The position numbers and the translations under genes were made by a program. A DNA stretch of 64,000 bases from Astropecten irregularis (taxonomy: Eukaryota; Echinodermata; Asteroidea; Paxillosida; Astropectinidae): the NCBI GenBank assembly GCA_963971285.1, contig OZ020245.1, forward strand, positions 24,628,983 through 24,692,982, written 5' to 3'. Positions 26,194 through 32,252 of this stretch are shown piece after piece. Numbering within the stretch: the first letter of the stretch is position 1; the number at the start of each line of letters is the position of its first letter. The notes under the pieces were generated by a model. The model did not search any database. It was not told the DNA's origin and was given only the letters and a program-made list of their open reading frames with translations.

Positions 26194-27309
26194 CTTTCTC
26201 TGTGATATTTGTCTCATATTCTTCCTTTTCACAGTGTATTCGTATTATATACAACACAAATGCAGGAACAACATTTGATATATTAAATCATGATTATTCT
26301 CGTGTCATTTGCACTCGAATGATACTACATACATGTGCATACGCACATAAGATAATACAGTTCGTTTGAAATAACAGAACAAGTAATAAACATCTTGCTA
26401 TTATTTGATGTTTTCATGTGACTGTTCCTGTTCCTGATATCAGACCAAATTTAGAAGTTGAAAAGGGAGCATTGAACCAAACAGTGTAAAACACTGAATC
26501 ATAAAAACACTGGTTCCAAATTTACACCTTCAGTGTTGGTATCAAATTACTGTACTGGTGTGAATTTGCCACTTCAAAAACTGAGTAATACTAGGGGAAA
26601 TAGGAGTTAATGAACAAAATATCATGTCATTTTCATGAAAAATCTAAATCAATTTGATTTTAATCAAAAGCAAAATCAATTTTATTGGAAAGCTCCATTT
26701 TTCTTCTCGTTTTTTCCTCCTTTTTGTCACAAGCAAGATTGTGACACCTGCCCTAAATCTAATGCATCAAATTTCTAAATTGGTTTCTCAGCATGTTTGG
26801 CCCTGATACAAAATACAAATAAAATCAGGAGGGCGAAGCTTTTCACAAAAATGAACCAAAATTTAATCAGACATGTTGTTGGTGCAATAGAACACCCTTG
26901 AAAATTTGCTCAAATTTAATTTAATGGAAGTTTTTTTCGTTTTTTTCTCCTTTTTGTCACAAGCAAGATTGTGACACCTGCCCTAAATCTAATGCATCAA
27001 ATTTCTAAATTGGTTTCTCAGCATGTTTGGCCCTGATACAAAATACAAATAAAATCAGGAGGACGAAGCTTTTCACAAAAATGAACCAAAATTTAATCAG
27101 ACATGTTGTTGGTGCAATAGAACACCCTTGAAAATTTGCTCAAATTTAATTTAATGGAAGTTAATCATTGAAGTATGACTTGTGTGTTTCTGTATAATGT
27201 GGGTTATAAAGGTGTGCGAGTTGGAACTTGTAATAATTTTTTATATCTTTTGCTTCCTTTTCTACATTCTACAGTGCTGTCATCGGCCAAGCCAGTCTAC
27301 AAGAATTAA
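2413..27309 (+). CDS. Gene A: adhesion GPCR (LamG/pentraxin-like, mucin stalk, GAIN-GPS, 7TM), 5' incomplete
   Basis: Spliced gene of 24 recognisable coding exons: 2413-2514, 4436-4662, 5426-5594, 5709-6239, 8052-8188, 8993-9193, 10780-10827, 12102-12216, 13390-13479, 14023-14110, 15153-15273, 16285-16325, 17598-17715, 18150-18253, 19193-19298, 19890-20046, 20960-21026, 21562-21628, 22437-22522, 23395-23521, 24408-24449, 25290-25367, 26067-26130, 27275-27309. All phases join without a stop and give 972 residues. Domain order: concanavalin-A-like domain (residues 1 to about 225), Thr/Ser/Pro stalk (about 235-380), GAIN helices and beta part (about 380-615), GPS (617-651, cleavage predicted between M649 and T650), seven membrane helices (about 665-912), short tail ending VYKN. 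Adhesion GPCRs are surface receptors that self-cleave at the GPS and are activated by the tethered peptide, here starting [22 protein letters not shown] and FNSLQG in the membrane core are most like group D receptors (ADGRD1). The signal peptide exon was not found. Ligand and G-protein coupling cannot be read from the sequence. Confidence 0.92.
2515..4435. other. Gene A intron, no recognised element
   Basis: Contains two related stretches in opposite orientation (about 3300-3420 and 3560-3690, sharing ccattcatgcatcaccgagcaatt). They look like arms of an old inverted-repeat element. Short C and A runs at 3222-3243 and 4030-4043. Confidence 0.4.
4436..4662 (+). CDS. Gene A exon 2 visible: LamG-like domain
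   Basis: Acceptor ggcag at 4431-4435, donor GTGAGT at 4663; phase 1 in, phase 0 out. It contains [12 protein letters not shown], the typical internal strand of LamG/pentraxin domains, and a cysteine in MSCDLLKFG. It is equivalent to gene B exon 54375-54613 (GFTVSFWLSMK). Confidence 0.88.
5048..5386 (-). repeat. Old copy of TTAA family R2
   Basis: Matches parts of 9466-9988 in reverse orientation: caggattggtaac at one end, gattgagctcagattttcac and accttcaccaacttcatgta at the other. TTAA ends lost. It abuts the exon at 5426. Confidence 0.6.
5426..5594 (+). CDS. Gene A exon 3 visible: LamG-like domain
   Basis: Acceptor ttatcag at 5425, donor GTAAGA at 5595; phase 0 in, phase 1 out. It ends with [12 protein letters not shown], the W.H.a..ydg motif of LamG/pentraxin domains. 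A single cysteine lies in DVNCTYTG. An old TTAA-family repeat (5048-5386) lies directly before the acceptor. Confidence 0.9.
5709..6239 (+). CDS. Gene A exon 4 visible: end of LamG-like domain plus mucin-like stalk
   Basis: Acceptor ggacag at 5708, donor GTAGGA at 6240; phase 1 at both ends. It begins [13 protein letters not shown] and contains [20 protein letters not shown], the closing strands of a LamG/pentraxin domain. A Thr/Pro/Ser stalk follows, with five near-identical TTAG(D/E) units coded by a 15-bp tandem repeat at about 6008-6095. The stalk half is much more GC-rich than its surroundings. Dense O-glycosylation is expected from composition. Confidence 0.92.
6008..6095 (+). repeat. 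15-bp coding minisatellite in stalk of gene A
   Basis: About five in-frame copies of ggggacaccaccgcc, encoding (G)DTTA. GC-rich, nearly identical units, so length polymorphism is likely. Confidence 0.88.
6853..7022. repeat. Inverted-repeat element with tRNA-like core (tRNA part on - strand)
   Basis: Bounded by ATGCAAATTAGGC and its complement. On the minus strand 6941-7012 has GTGGGTTCGAATCCCACCT, a perfect T-arm, preceded by an anticodon-like stem ctgc/gcag. The left end (taatatgcaaattaggcttg) recurs at 17201. Confidence 0.6.
7195..7445 (+). repeat. Dispersed inverted-repeat element ('cat-gagctgttaa')
   Basis: Shares aaaaattccatttg, atggtcaatgaacaacagcc and gatacacaaca with 20222-20470, in the same orientation. 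Related at its ends to the ccaatttcatagagctgctt family (18330, 22845, 33580, 56264). Confidence 0.65.
7527..7891 (+). repeat. TTAA-ended miniature element (R1)
   Basis: Both TTAA ends and both inverted termini are intact (AGGTAGTATCATACTTTGGT). One of the best full-length copies. Confidence 0.93.
8052..8188 (+). CDS. Gene A exon 5 visible: Ser/Pro stalk and start of GAIN
   Basis: Acceptor tacatcag at 8051, donor GTGAGT at 8189; phase 1 in, phase 0 out. Reads [20 protein letters not shown] and then [10 protein letters not shown]. The Ser run is coded by an imperfect tcatcc/tcatca repeat, so its length may vary between individuals. Gene B has a much shorter exon here (61658-61692). Confidence 0.82.
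8345..8362. repeat. G homopolymer tract
   Basis: Eighteen consecutive G. Similar tracts occur at 43285-43304 (G) and 36405-36423 (C). Length is prone to sequencing error. Confidence 0.95.
8993..9193 (+). CDS. Gene A exon 6 visible: GAIN subdomain A helices
   Basis: Acceptor acaaacag at 8992, donor GTACTT at 9194; phase 0 at both ends. Amphipathic helical sequence with [20 protein letters not shown] and [10 protein letters not shown]. Equivalent to gene B exon 62589-62777 by position, phase and helical character. A repeat of the TTAA family starts only 18 bases after the exon, at 9211. Confidence 0.87.
9211..9469 (+). repeat. TTAA-ended miniature element (R1), internally deleted
   Basis: Both ends present (ttaaaggttgtatcatactt; ttacctttaa), about 105 bp missing inside. 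Its right TTAA (9466-9469) is also the left TTAA of the next element. Confidence 0.88.
9466..9988 (+). repeat. TTAA-ended element family R2, longer copy
   Basis: Starts TTAAAGGTACAATTCATGAT and ends tatgttccctttaa. The reverse complement of its ends forms 41621-41992. The interior carries ctaccagtaccagcatcatc, related to the ggtagaaac block of R1. Confidence 0.75.
10356..10683 (-). repeat. TTAA-ended miniature element (R1), reverse orientation
   Basis: TTAAAGGTAATATCATACTT at left and ATGATACTACCTTTAA at right. It ends 96 bases before exon 10780. Confidence 0.92.
10780..10827 (+). CDS. Gene A exon 7 visible: GAIN helix microexon (16 codons)
   Basis: Acceptor ctttgcag at 10779, donor GTAAGT at 10828; phase 0 at both ends. 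Reads [16 protein letters not shown]. Gene B has a matching 57-base exon at 63500-63556 (IYMRITNSIIEINKNITDK). Confidence 0.82.
10945..11093. repeat. Palindromic element (cgatttcacc...gtgaaatcga)
   Basis: Long hairpin with arms ggggtcgatttcacc and gcttcgtgaaatcgacc. A second copy is at 29248-29390. Confidence 0.7.
11170..11512. repeat. AT-rich array of palindromes AAAGATATCTTT
   Basis: At 11393-11475 a 20-bp unit AAAGATATCTTTAATTATTT is repeated four times almost perfectly. Degenerate versions extend on both sides. Confidence 0.87.
11541..11968. repeat. MITE with long terminal inverted repeats (family R4)
   Basis: About 37-bp near-perfect terminal inverted repeats, starting AGGGCGCCCCCATTTAATTC. 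Just inside lie tatggttctcatttccgacc and its counterpart. Other copies at 15774-16139 and 48366-48737. No coding sequence. Confidence 0.88.
12102..12216 (+). CDS. Gene A exon 8 visible: GAIN helices
   Basis: Acceptor ttttttccag at 12101, donor GTAAGA at 12217; phase 0 in, phase 1 out. Reads [20 protein letters not shown], then [19 protein letters not shown]. Typical of the helical first half of a GAIN domain. Confidence 0.85.
12340..12592 (+). repeat. R1 element, right part only
   Basis: Starts inside the consensus at aaaattcatccagaaatta and ends tattacctttaa. The left third is missing, apart from a short gttaaaattc piece. Confidence 0.8.
12972..13297 (+). repeat. TTAA-ended miniature element (R1)
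   Basis: Both TTAA ends present; small internal deletions around 13140-13190. It ends 92 bases before exon 13390. Confidence 0.9.
13390..13479 (+). CDS. Gene A exon 9 visible: GAIN subdomain B
   Basis: Acceptor gcatcag at 13389, donor GTAAGT at 13480; phase 1 at both ends. Reads [19 protein letters not shown] followed by [11 protein letters not shown]. The IP(S/T).A segment is typical of the first strands of GAIN subdomain B. Confidence 0.87.
14023..14110 (+). CDS. Gene A exon 10 visible: GAIN subdomain B
   Basis: Acceptor aatccag at 14022. Reads [20 protein letters not shown] to NHAV. The reading frame into the next exon requires phase 2 at the end, which fits only a donor GTCAGT at 14111. 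This is GT-initiated but has C at the third position. The better-looking GTAACA at 14116 would break the frame. The 3' boundary is therefore less certain than the others. Confidence 0.75.
14243..14580 (+). repeat. R1 element, right terminus lost
   Basis: Begins TTAAAGGTAGTATCATACTT and follows the consensus to ctgtatttcttt, then breaks off into unrelated sequence. Confidence 0.85.
15153..15273 (+). CDS. Gene A exon 11 visible: GAIN subdomain B
   Basis: Acceptor cctatttag at 15152, donor GTAATA at 15274; phase 2 in, phase 0 out. Reads [20 protein letters not shown], then [21 protein letters not shown] is the typical 'n.s.vvs..l' strand of GAIN domains. Confidence 0.87.
15613..15710. repeat. 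Short inverted repeat (agttgcgatggtcgtaag)
   Basis: Arms agttgcgatggtcgtaag and attacgatcatcgcaact, with tctgacatgg / ccatgtcaga inside. A hairpin element of about 100 bp. Confidence 0.6.
15774..16139. repeat. MITE family R4, second copy
   Basis: GGGCGCCCCTTTATATTACT at left and gtaataaagagggacgcctt at right; interior matches 11541-11968 and 48366-48737. Confidence 0.87.
16285..16325 (+). CDS. Gene A exon 12 visible: first half of GPS
   Basis: Acceptor cacttcag at 16284, donor GTAAGA at 16326; phase 0 in, phase 2 out. Reads [14 protein letters not shown]. The C is the first GPS cysteine (codon 16306-16308), and the usual tryptophan of C.FW is replaced by glutamate. Confidence 0.87.
16609..17044. 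repeat. CAGGGTGTCCC-ended DNA element, complete copy
   Basis: TACAGGATGTCCC at the left and GGGACACCCTGTA at the right, flanked by TA. This suits a Tc1/mariner-type non-autonomous element, but no transposase is present. The halves are inverted relative to each other (acgcataatgtgtat blocks). Confidence 0.8.
17598..17715 (+). CDS. Gene A exon 13 visible: second half of GPS and tethered agonist
   Basis: Acceptor tttttttttag at 17597, donor GTGAGT at 17716; phase 2 in, phase 0 out. Reads [20 protein letters not shown], then [19 protein letters not shown]. The H-M/T triplet is the self-cleavage site, between bases 17676 and 17677. The agonist peptide would start TNFAVLM. Only one cysteine remains where the family usually has C.C before H(L/M)T. 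Confidence 0.93.
17811..18012. repeat. Foldback element (aggcttgaggct...)
   Basis: Arms aggcttgaggctataggctt and its partner before ctcaagcccca, with gaaacgaagggatt / aatcccttcgtttc nested inside. A related copy lies at 25029-25227. Confidence 0.7.
18150..18253 (+). CDS. Gene A exon 14 visible: transmembrane helix 1
   Basis: Acceptor gtgtatag at 18149, donor GTAAGC at 18254; phase 0 in, phase 2 out. Reads [20 protein letters not shown] and on to a hydrophobic stretch ending IIALFIV-like residues ([11 protein letters not shown]). AL..I.YIGC.LS is a hallmark of helix 1 in adhesion GPCRs. Confidence 0.92.
18330..18585 (+). repeat. Dispersed element ccaatttcatagagctgctt
   Basis: Starts gccaatttaatagagctgct and ends gcagctctatgaaattggcc, with ttccttgatcaaacaggact and tactgattttatttacc between. 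Further copies at 22845 (reverse), 33580 and 56264. Confidence 0.75.
18750..19053. repeat. hAT-like MITE (AGGCGCGGTTCTA ends)
   Basis: Terminal inverted repeats AGGCGCGGTTCTA / TAGAACCGCGCCTG. The interior is rich in tagccccccaaaa words on both arms. No clear target duplication here; the copy at 45202-45501 has one. Confidence 0.8.
19193..19298 (+). CDS. Gene A exon 15 visible: transmembrane helix 2
   Basis: Acceptor aattgcag at 19192, donor GTAAAT at 19299; phase 2 in, phase 0 out. Reads [20 protein letters not shown], then [16 protein letters not shown]. The K.NL..AL.LAQLLF pattern matches helix 2 of secretin-type receptors. Confidence 0.92.
19890..20046 (+). CDS. Gene A exon 16 visible: transmembrane helices 3 and start of 4
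   Basis: Acceptor accttcag at 19889, donor GTGAGT at 20047; phase 0 in, phase 1 out. Reads [20 protein letters not shown], then [12 protein letters not shown] and ILGWG. It holds the extracellular C of the helix 3 disulfide, the HY.FL..FAWM-like core and the GWG start of helix 4. Confidence 0.93.
20093..20221. repeat. Short MITE (GGGTGCATTCGTTTAGCT ends)
   Basis: Inverted ends gggtgcattcgtttagct and agctaaacgaatgcaccc. A second copy is at 43508-43633 in the opposite sense. Confidence 0.85.
20222..20470 (+). repeat. Dispersed element, second copy of 7195-7445 type
   Basis: ggccaatttcatggagctgt at the start, taaaaattccatttg and gaacaacagcc inside. It follows directly on the GGGTGCATTCG element. 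Confidence 0.65.
20960..21026 (+). CDS. Gene A exon 17 visible: transmembrane helix 4 and loop
   Basis: Acceptor tttcaaag at 20959, donor GTAAGT at 21027; phase 1 in, phase 2 out. Reads [20 protein letters not shown] and KD. Continues helix 4 into extracellular loop 2 (YGT before CWL). Confidence 0.9.
21187..21415. repeat. Foldback element with ggagccgg-type arms
   Basis: Arms tttacgaaaaggaggcatag and gagcctgagccaccgtttcg; the interior has aaaaccacagcct. Related copies at 23549-23781 and 58027-58253, and a half copy near 55645-55725. Confidence 0.6.
21562..21628 (+). CDS. Gene A exon 18 visible: extracellular loop 2 and transmembrane helix 5
   Basis: Acceptor tctctccag at 21561, donor GTGAGT at 21629; phase 2 in, phase 0 out. 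Reads [20 protein letters not shown] and IIL. The CWL cysteine pairs with the helix 3 cysteine in this family; WAF..PA is the helix 5 signature. Confidence 0.92.
21696..21896. repeat. MITE with perfect central palindrome
   Basis: Inverted ends atagcgctccgcactaa and ttagtgcggagcgctat. Inside, 21747-21780 is a perfect 34-bp palindrome with half-site ATTGATCTCCATATAGG. Confidence 0.85.
22295..22368 (-). repeat. tRNA-like unit (74 nt), probably SINE head
   Basis: The minus strand shows a perfect 7-bp acceptor stem (GGCTGGA/TCCAGTC), D arm GCTC...GAGC, T loop TTCGAAT and discriminator A. The anticodon stem pairs poorly (ctgct against tcagg), and the loop atggtat would read GGT, not a normal eukaryotic Thr anticodon. 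A related degenerate copy lies at 340-418. I therefore call it tRNA-derived, not a working tRNA. Confidence 0.6.
22437..22522 (+). CDS. Gene A exon 19 visible: end of helix 5 and intracellular loop 3
   Basis: Acceptor ttccacag at 22436, donor GTAAGG at 22523; phase 0 in, phase 2 out. Reads [20 protein letters not shown], then a lysine/aspartate-rich loop (DKTDKDKFK). Confidence 0.9.
22845..23098 (-). repeat. Dispersed element ccaatttcatagagctgctt, reverse copy
   Basis: Contains aaaaaccttggtaaataaaatcagtac and gttatgctcagcataacaatggccgaatacaag in pieces, and ends gcaacaatatgaaattgacc. Divergent ends. Confidence 0.65.
23185..23311 (+). repeat. Half copy of foldback element also at 45055-45608
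   Basis: Shares gtatgtggatcggtttgcgg, aacaccacataagaatcgtt and ggtctcaacgtttcgactag with 45080-45185. Confidence 0.65.
23395..23521 (+). CDS. Gene A exon 20 visible: transmembrane helices 6 and 7
   Basis: Acceptor cttcaag at 23394, donor GTAGGA at 23522; phase 2 in, phase 0 out. Reads [20 protein letters not shown], then [20 protein letters not shown] and SLQ. LLPILG.SWVFG and FQY.FA..NSLQG are the strongest pointers to the group D-like adhesion receptors. Confidence 0.94.
23549..23781. repeat. Foldback element with ccggctcc-type arms
   Basis: Arms ttttccaaacctcggctccg and ggagccgaggtttggaatag; the interior has ctctattttgatacc. Same family as 21187 and 58027. It begins just after exon 23395-23521. 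Confidence 0.75.
24408..24449 (+). CDS. Gene A exon 21 visible: end of transmembrane helix 7
   Basis: Acceptor ccttgcag at 24407, donor GTAAGA at 24450; 14 codons, phase 0 at both ends. Reads [14 protein letters not shown], the G.F.F.FH...N.E end of helix 7 in adhesion GPCRs. Confidence 0.92.
24620..24838. repeat. Long foldback hairpin
   Basis: Arms of about 90 bp, e.g. aggtttgcagtgacaccatg pairing with catggtgtcaccgcaaacct, and gagagtgtgtggttct with agaaccacacactctc. The loop is centred near 24725. Confidence 0.9.
25029..25227. repeat. Foldback element, second copy of 17811 type
   Basis: ttgaggctaggcttggaact at left, ctagcctcaagcctcatttc at right; inner gaaatgaagccgaag / cttcatttcatttagg. 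Confidence 0.75.
25290..25367 (+). CDS. Gene A exon 22 visible: helix 8 and start of cytoplasmic tail
   Basis: Acceptor tcctgcag at 25289, donor GTGAGT at 25368; phase 0 at both ends. Reads [20 protein letters not shown] and LFNKIW. The V+.A+++ start is the basic helix 8 of the family. Confidence 0.9.
26067..26130 (+). CDS. Gene A exon 23 visible: cytoplasmic tail
   Basis: Acceptor cctcacag at 26066, donor GTAGGT at 26131; phase 0 in, phase 1 out. Reads [20 protein letters not shown] and E. Ser/Thr-rich and possibly phosphorylated, but no specific motif can be named. Confidence 0.85.
26163..26191. repeat. (GTT)n microsatellite
   Basis: Uninterrupted gtt repeat just after the donor of exon 26067-26130. 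A shorter one lies at 35466-35489. Confidence 0.95.
26708..27167 (+). repeat. Tandem duplication, 2 x 230 bp
   Basis: Two consecutive copies with a 230-bp offset. Each runs from cctttttgtcacaagcaaga to aatttaatttaatggaagtt and they are nearly identical (one change seen at ggagggcgaag / ggaggacgaag, one in the t-run). In the last coding intron of A. Confidence 0.93.
27275..27309 (+). CDS. Gene A last coding exon: tail end and stop
   Basis: Acceptor attctacag at 27274, in phase 1. Reads [11 protein letters not shown] and stops with TAA at 27307-27309. The exon continues five bases as 3' UTR to a donor GTATGT at 27315, so the stop lies in the penultimate exon. It is close enough to the junction that nonsense-mediated decay is not expected. 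Confidence 0.85.
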
Positions 27310-27602
27310 TACAGGTATGTTTAAGATGATATAGATAGCAATTTGATCGTGGTGAAAATCCAATGCTTTAGAAAACGGATATGCAGAAAAGAATGCATTT
27401 TATTTTCAATTTTTTTGGCGCCTATCCAGTCGCCGGTGCCAGATGAAAAAATAAAATCTTGCCAAAATTAGAAGGATATGAGAATTTAATCTTCTCCAAA
27501 ATGCTTTTACAGTTTACTCAAAACGTTTACAATGTCCATGCGAAGAATACGGATTGGGTTAGATTCAAACTTCAAACCCAATGCGGTTCTAGAACCGATA
27601 AT

Positions 27603-27731
27603 TTGGGGCCTGTTTGTTTAATACACAGGATCAGGAAACATGCGGATCCGGATCCCATTTTAGCGTACCTGCATAGGAGGTGGATCCCTATTAAAATCTG
27701 GGATCCTTTGCGTGAAACAAACAGGCCCTTG
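27603..27731. repeat. Short MITE (GGGCCTGTTTGTTT ends)
   Basis: Inverted ends ggggcctgtttgttta and gaaacaaacaggccc, with ggatccggatccca / tgggatcc inside. Located in the 3' UTR intron of A. Confidence 0.75.
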
Positions 27732-27983
27732 TTTTGGGGGTGGACTAGATCCTTCGCACGTGACGTCATCATCATTCGCTTCTGTTTTGTCTTAATATGA
27801 GGAGTAGAAATGCAACCTATATCCTACAGATCGCATTTTCCCAGTAATTATTGGCGCGTAATAACTGAAATGTTTGGCTTTTTTTTACTATGTAAAGACA
27901 CTAATCAGCATACCTTTCATTTTGAATGTGTTTTTATTAACCGTTTTCTTCTTTCATTTTGTCTTTTTCCTTTTGAATATTAG

Positions 27984-28176
27984 TGACCTACATTGGACTG
28001 GTTGTCATTGGAAGTCTGGATATCTAATAAGAGGAATGCACTAAGAAACATAAGCAATGAGTTATGTGTGTAAAACGAACAACAAATCTTATGATATTTA
28101 GAGGAAGTTTCATATATTCTACGGTGTTTTATTATTACTATATATAAAAATTATGATATTCACCAATATTAATAAA
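27984..28176 (+). other. Gene A 3' UTR exon with poly(A) signal
   Basis: Acceptor gaatattag at 27983 follows the UTR donor at 27315. No open reading continues here. A canonical AATAAA lies at 28171-28176 in AT-rich sequence. The true end may lie further down, because other AT-rich signal-like words follow. Confidence 0.5.
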
Positions 28177-31100
28177 TGTTAGATTGCAGCACTTTTAAAT
28201 AGGAGAGATGGCACAACTGAGGTTATTATTTTGTGATTTTTGTAAAAATGTTTGATAATGTGACCATCACACAAAATTAAGGAAATTACCCCTTTGTTAC
28301 AAAGTCTGATTTACAATCTTATGAATGATCAGAAGTACAATGTTGCCAATAAGAAATGAAAGAATTCGCAAATATTTTTAATGCTGACATTATTTTAGAT
28401 TAACCAAAAAAGTTGAAGTTCCAACAATTTTTTCCAATTTACATGAGATTAAAATTGAAGACGTCAAGGTTAAAAAGCAAAATGAATCTCCCAAACGAGA
28501 TGGTTTTCGAAAATTCATGAAATAACTGTGAAAATTAAAAATGAATTTCTCTTAAACTGATTTTGAAGGAACAAAAGAACAAAAAAATGATAAAAATCTA
28601 AAGCAGTACAAATGTATGTAAACGTTGATGGATTATATAACGTGTTAGATGAGTTTACTTGGGGTTTTAATATATTTAGAGGTGTCATAGTTTTTCACGT
28701 GATTGCTATGTTTTTTTCTTTTTTAAGAGTATTTCTCTTTTTATTAAAAAAAAAAGATGTAATTTGTGTTTCATATTTAAACAAACCGTGTACATTTAAT
28801 ATCCATGTTTAACATTTATAACTAAAAAAAAAAATATTTGAAACAGTGTGCTTGTGATTGTATAGCTTACATCAATTCACCGATAAAAATGTCGATTTCG
28901 CTCAAGTAAATTTCGAACGCGAATAGCATAATTTCCCTCCAAGCAAATATAAAAAAATACTATATAGGAAACGTACGCACCCTTGATACTAAAAAACACA
29001 AAATGGCGCGATTTTAAACCAAATGTATAAGACTGAGGTCCTAGTGAACTCTGGGATGTGTGTGTGTGAGGGGCACCATGTTGTAAATAATATCTTGTTG
29101 GTGACTTTCAGCGGTTTGGGGTTTTTAAGCCCAGTCACGTGATCGTCGTGATTGTGTCGCTGAGCATGATACTTTGTAACTCGTTGATCTTAATGTGGGT
29201 GTCAAATCAGCCCTGTGCTTGCAGTTGTGAGTTTCCTCAGGGAGCCCTGGGGCGGATTTCACCAAACTCATCGCAACTTACTATCAATCGTATAGGACTT
29301 AATGGTGCATTAAAGCCCTACATAGCTACGATGGGTTATCCTTCGCAACTCAAGTTACGATCAATCGTAGGGCTTCGTGAAATCGACCCCATACCAGTTG
29401 GCCCAAGGAATGCAATACGTATCCAACGTGGATTATTACCATGATTAATGAATTTACCAATATGTGTCTGTATTATAATCATTCACCAATTCTACGCTTG
29501 GATCTTCGTTGCCACCTTAAAATATAAATGTTATCAGTGTGTCACCAAGTTAAAAAGAACAAAATGGATTATAATGAAAAAGGACAATAGGCCTAGGCCT
29601 ATATGTGATTCTTCGGAAATGTCACAACAGAATATTTATCCGATGACAAATTTTCACAAGAAATTTTTAAAAAGCACCCTTCAGTGGAAAAAAACATAAG
29701 AATCACACATACACAAATCGATACTGGTCATGGACACACTTAAAATAATGATCTAGCAGATAATTCCGATCCTGAAGTTTTTGCTGATGGTCTGGGGAAC
29801 CCTATACCCTACTGCTGTTACCTATAACCTACCGGTATACTTAGCCACGATCTCGCCTAAATTATGATTTCGCAACGTGCTTCACTTCTACTTCTGCTTT
29901 GTAAATAATTGATCAGTTTTAATGAAAACAAAATGAACCTGTCTTGAATGACCCGTGCCCAAATAGATTAAAAAGACTTCAAATAGAGAGGAGGGGGCTG
30001 AACAAAATGTCTGGAACATAAAATGTTTGTGTTCGAAACGTTGCAACTTTGCTAAATGTCGGTGTAAATTATTACCCTTTTTTCGATCAAAGATCAATGT
30101 TGATAGAATGTGTTACTCAAATATTTGATTTGCGCGTGTAATATACTGTTAATAAAGGGTCACAAGAAGGGACAGTTTATATTTGCAAATGCGATGCCAA
30201 CGAGTGCATCCTCGAAATTAATATCAAGTCCTGGCGATTTCTAATCTAGTATAGCCGCTCTGCATGCGTATGATACTGCTTCTAAAAGAGTATTCTTTGT
30301 TCGATGAAAGACCAAATTTGCATATTAATGTTCACCCCGATTCACTCGTTTGTTTTATTCTTTTGTATTAGATACAATCAGATATATGATATATATGTAT
30401 ATAGATCAAATGTTAACACCAAGTGCACTTTGCATGAAATATTTTAAACTCTTTATGAATTGCTGTTGTGTGTGTGTGTTATGTATAGCGATATTTTATA
30501 AATGTATTTATTCATTATATTGTATAAATTCGTTAGATGCAATCTATATATATGCATATATAATTATATATAATATATTCACACCAAAAGTGCCTGATTT
30601 CTCATAATATGGCAATGAAAATCCTTGTGATTATTGTTAATTATTTACGCAAGTTGATGATTCAAAGTTGTTTCAAAATGATACAAGAATGCTTCATTGC
30701 CATTTTTAATGGAAGTAAATTCAACTTCACTTCATTAAACAGAAAAAAAAGTAAAAAACCGAAAATAATTAGTCAAAGGGTGGGAGTACAAAACAAGAGA
30801 AAAATACAACGAAAATTCCTCCAAATATATTTTCATGTTTTCCCCTCCCACACTCAGAAAATCAGGTGTCGAAGTTGAGAGAGGAAGAGGGTAAAGAATA
30901 CCATGAAGAAGATGGAAACAGATTGTCAATTACATCTCCAATTCTGTCTTCTCAATGTTTCTCAATGAAGTGCAATGTAATTTCTAGGTGCCCGCCCTAT
31001 TTTCGTCCGGTCATTAATCAGGCTATGATTATGAACATACGTTCTCTTATACACAAGTGCTTGATGAAAAAAATGACCAGAACATCAGTTTAACATCAAC

Positions 31101-32252
31101 TGAACAGAAAATAGCTGTTATTTTTATCTTAATGGGTTATAGTTTCAACCTTGTCACTCTAATGTTTTAATTCACAATAAGGAATCTCGTACGGTAAAAA
31201 CTGAAAATTATAGAGCACTGGTACATTCATTGGAAAATACATCAGGTTCTGTTACTGTTTCTTGATTGTAATTGGATGAAAATGGGGGACTTTACTTTAT
31301 TTTCCTATAATTAGCTTTTAATATAAAGTGTAAGGTGTGTTTGGAATCAAACGACGTGTGTAATTATTATTATTATTATTCGTGATCCAATTTTTGCCAC
31401 AAAATTCTCACACTGTAGGCCTATAGCTCCGACTCGAATCACTTTGGCCTGATTACTGGCATTGAACTCTCAATCACCCCGAGTCCAAGCCTGTCAGCCG
31501 ACAAAAAAAGATAAATTCATCTACATAAAAAGTGGTAAAATTGTGCTCAAATACTACAACAGGGAAATGCACAATACGAAATAAACAAATCATACAAAAA
31601 TCATGCCTGGCCGCGCAACTTGGCGTGGAGACAAATTCGTCACGGGCGCAAACCGATCCCGTGCCCGATCCAGGCCCATGCATAGTGTGTTCACATGCAC
31701 GGGGAGTAATCTTAGACCGGCTGTTAAGGTGGTACTGTACCAAACTGGTCGACTGTATTTAATATGCGATTGATATCGTTTTGATCTCACTGATGGCAAA
31801 GTCAGGTGATACATTTGACGCGAGGGCCCGTTTAGAAAATATCGACTCCATCCATTTCATTTACTGGTATTCGTTCAAAACTGAGTATCGAATTCGCATT
31901 GACGTATACCTTATGAAATATTCCCATGAGTTAGTGTTGAATATTTTTTTGGATAGAATACTACTGTCTTAAACCCTAGCATCAATCAGTTCAGCATATG
32001 AAAGCTGTATGATACAGCCGACCAGTTTGATCACATTATAACACCCTTGCTAATTTTCTTGAATACTTCATTCATAATCCTCTGTGGTCAATAAATATAA
32101 GTATTGGGTCAATATTTGGTGTCATTTGACGAATGTTTATTCAGTCTGTGGCGATTATGGTGTTCTTTGTGGCATGTCTGCATCGTTTTCCGTGGTTTTC
32201 GGATCTGCCATTGTGATTCTTAAAACATGGAACCTCATCTCGGGCCTCATCC
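28177..32252. other. Intergenic, mostly unassigned
   Basis: AT-rich, with no exon-like open stretch supported by splice sites. It contains only the palindromic element at 29248-29390 and short AT repeats near 30380 and 30540. Confidence 0.5.
29248..29390. repeat. Palindromic element, second copy of 10945 type
   Basis: ggggcggatttcaccaaact at left, cttcgtgaaatcgacccc at right; the interior shares catcg(ta/ca)acttactatcaatcgta with 10945-11093. Confidence 0.75.

Noticed and set aside
30350-31093. Short frames in the intergenic region
   Set aside because: AT-rich, no splice context, no recognisable domain.
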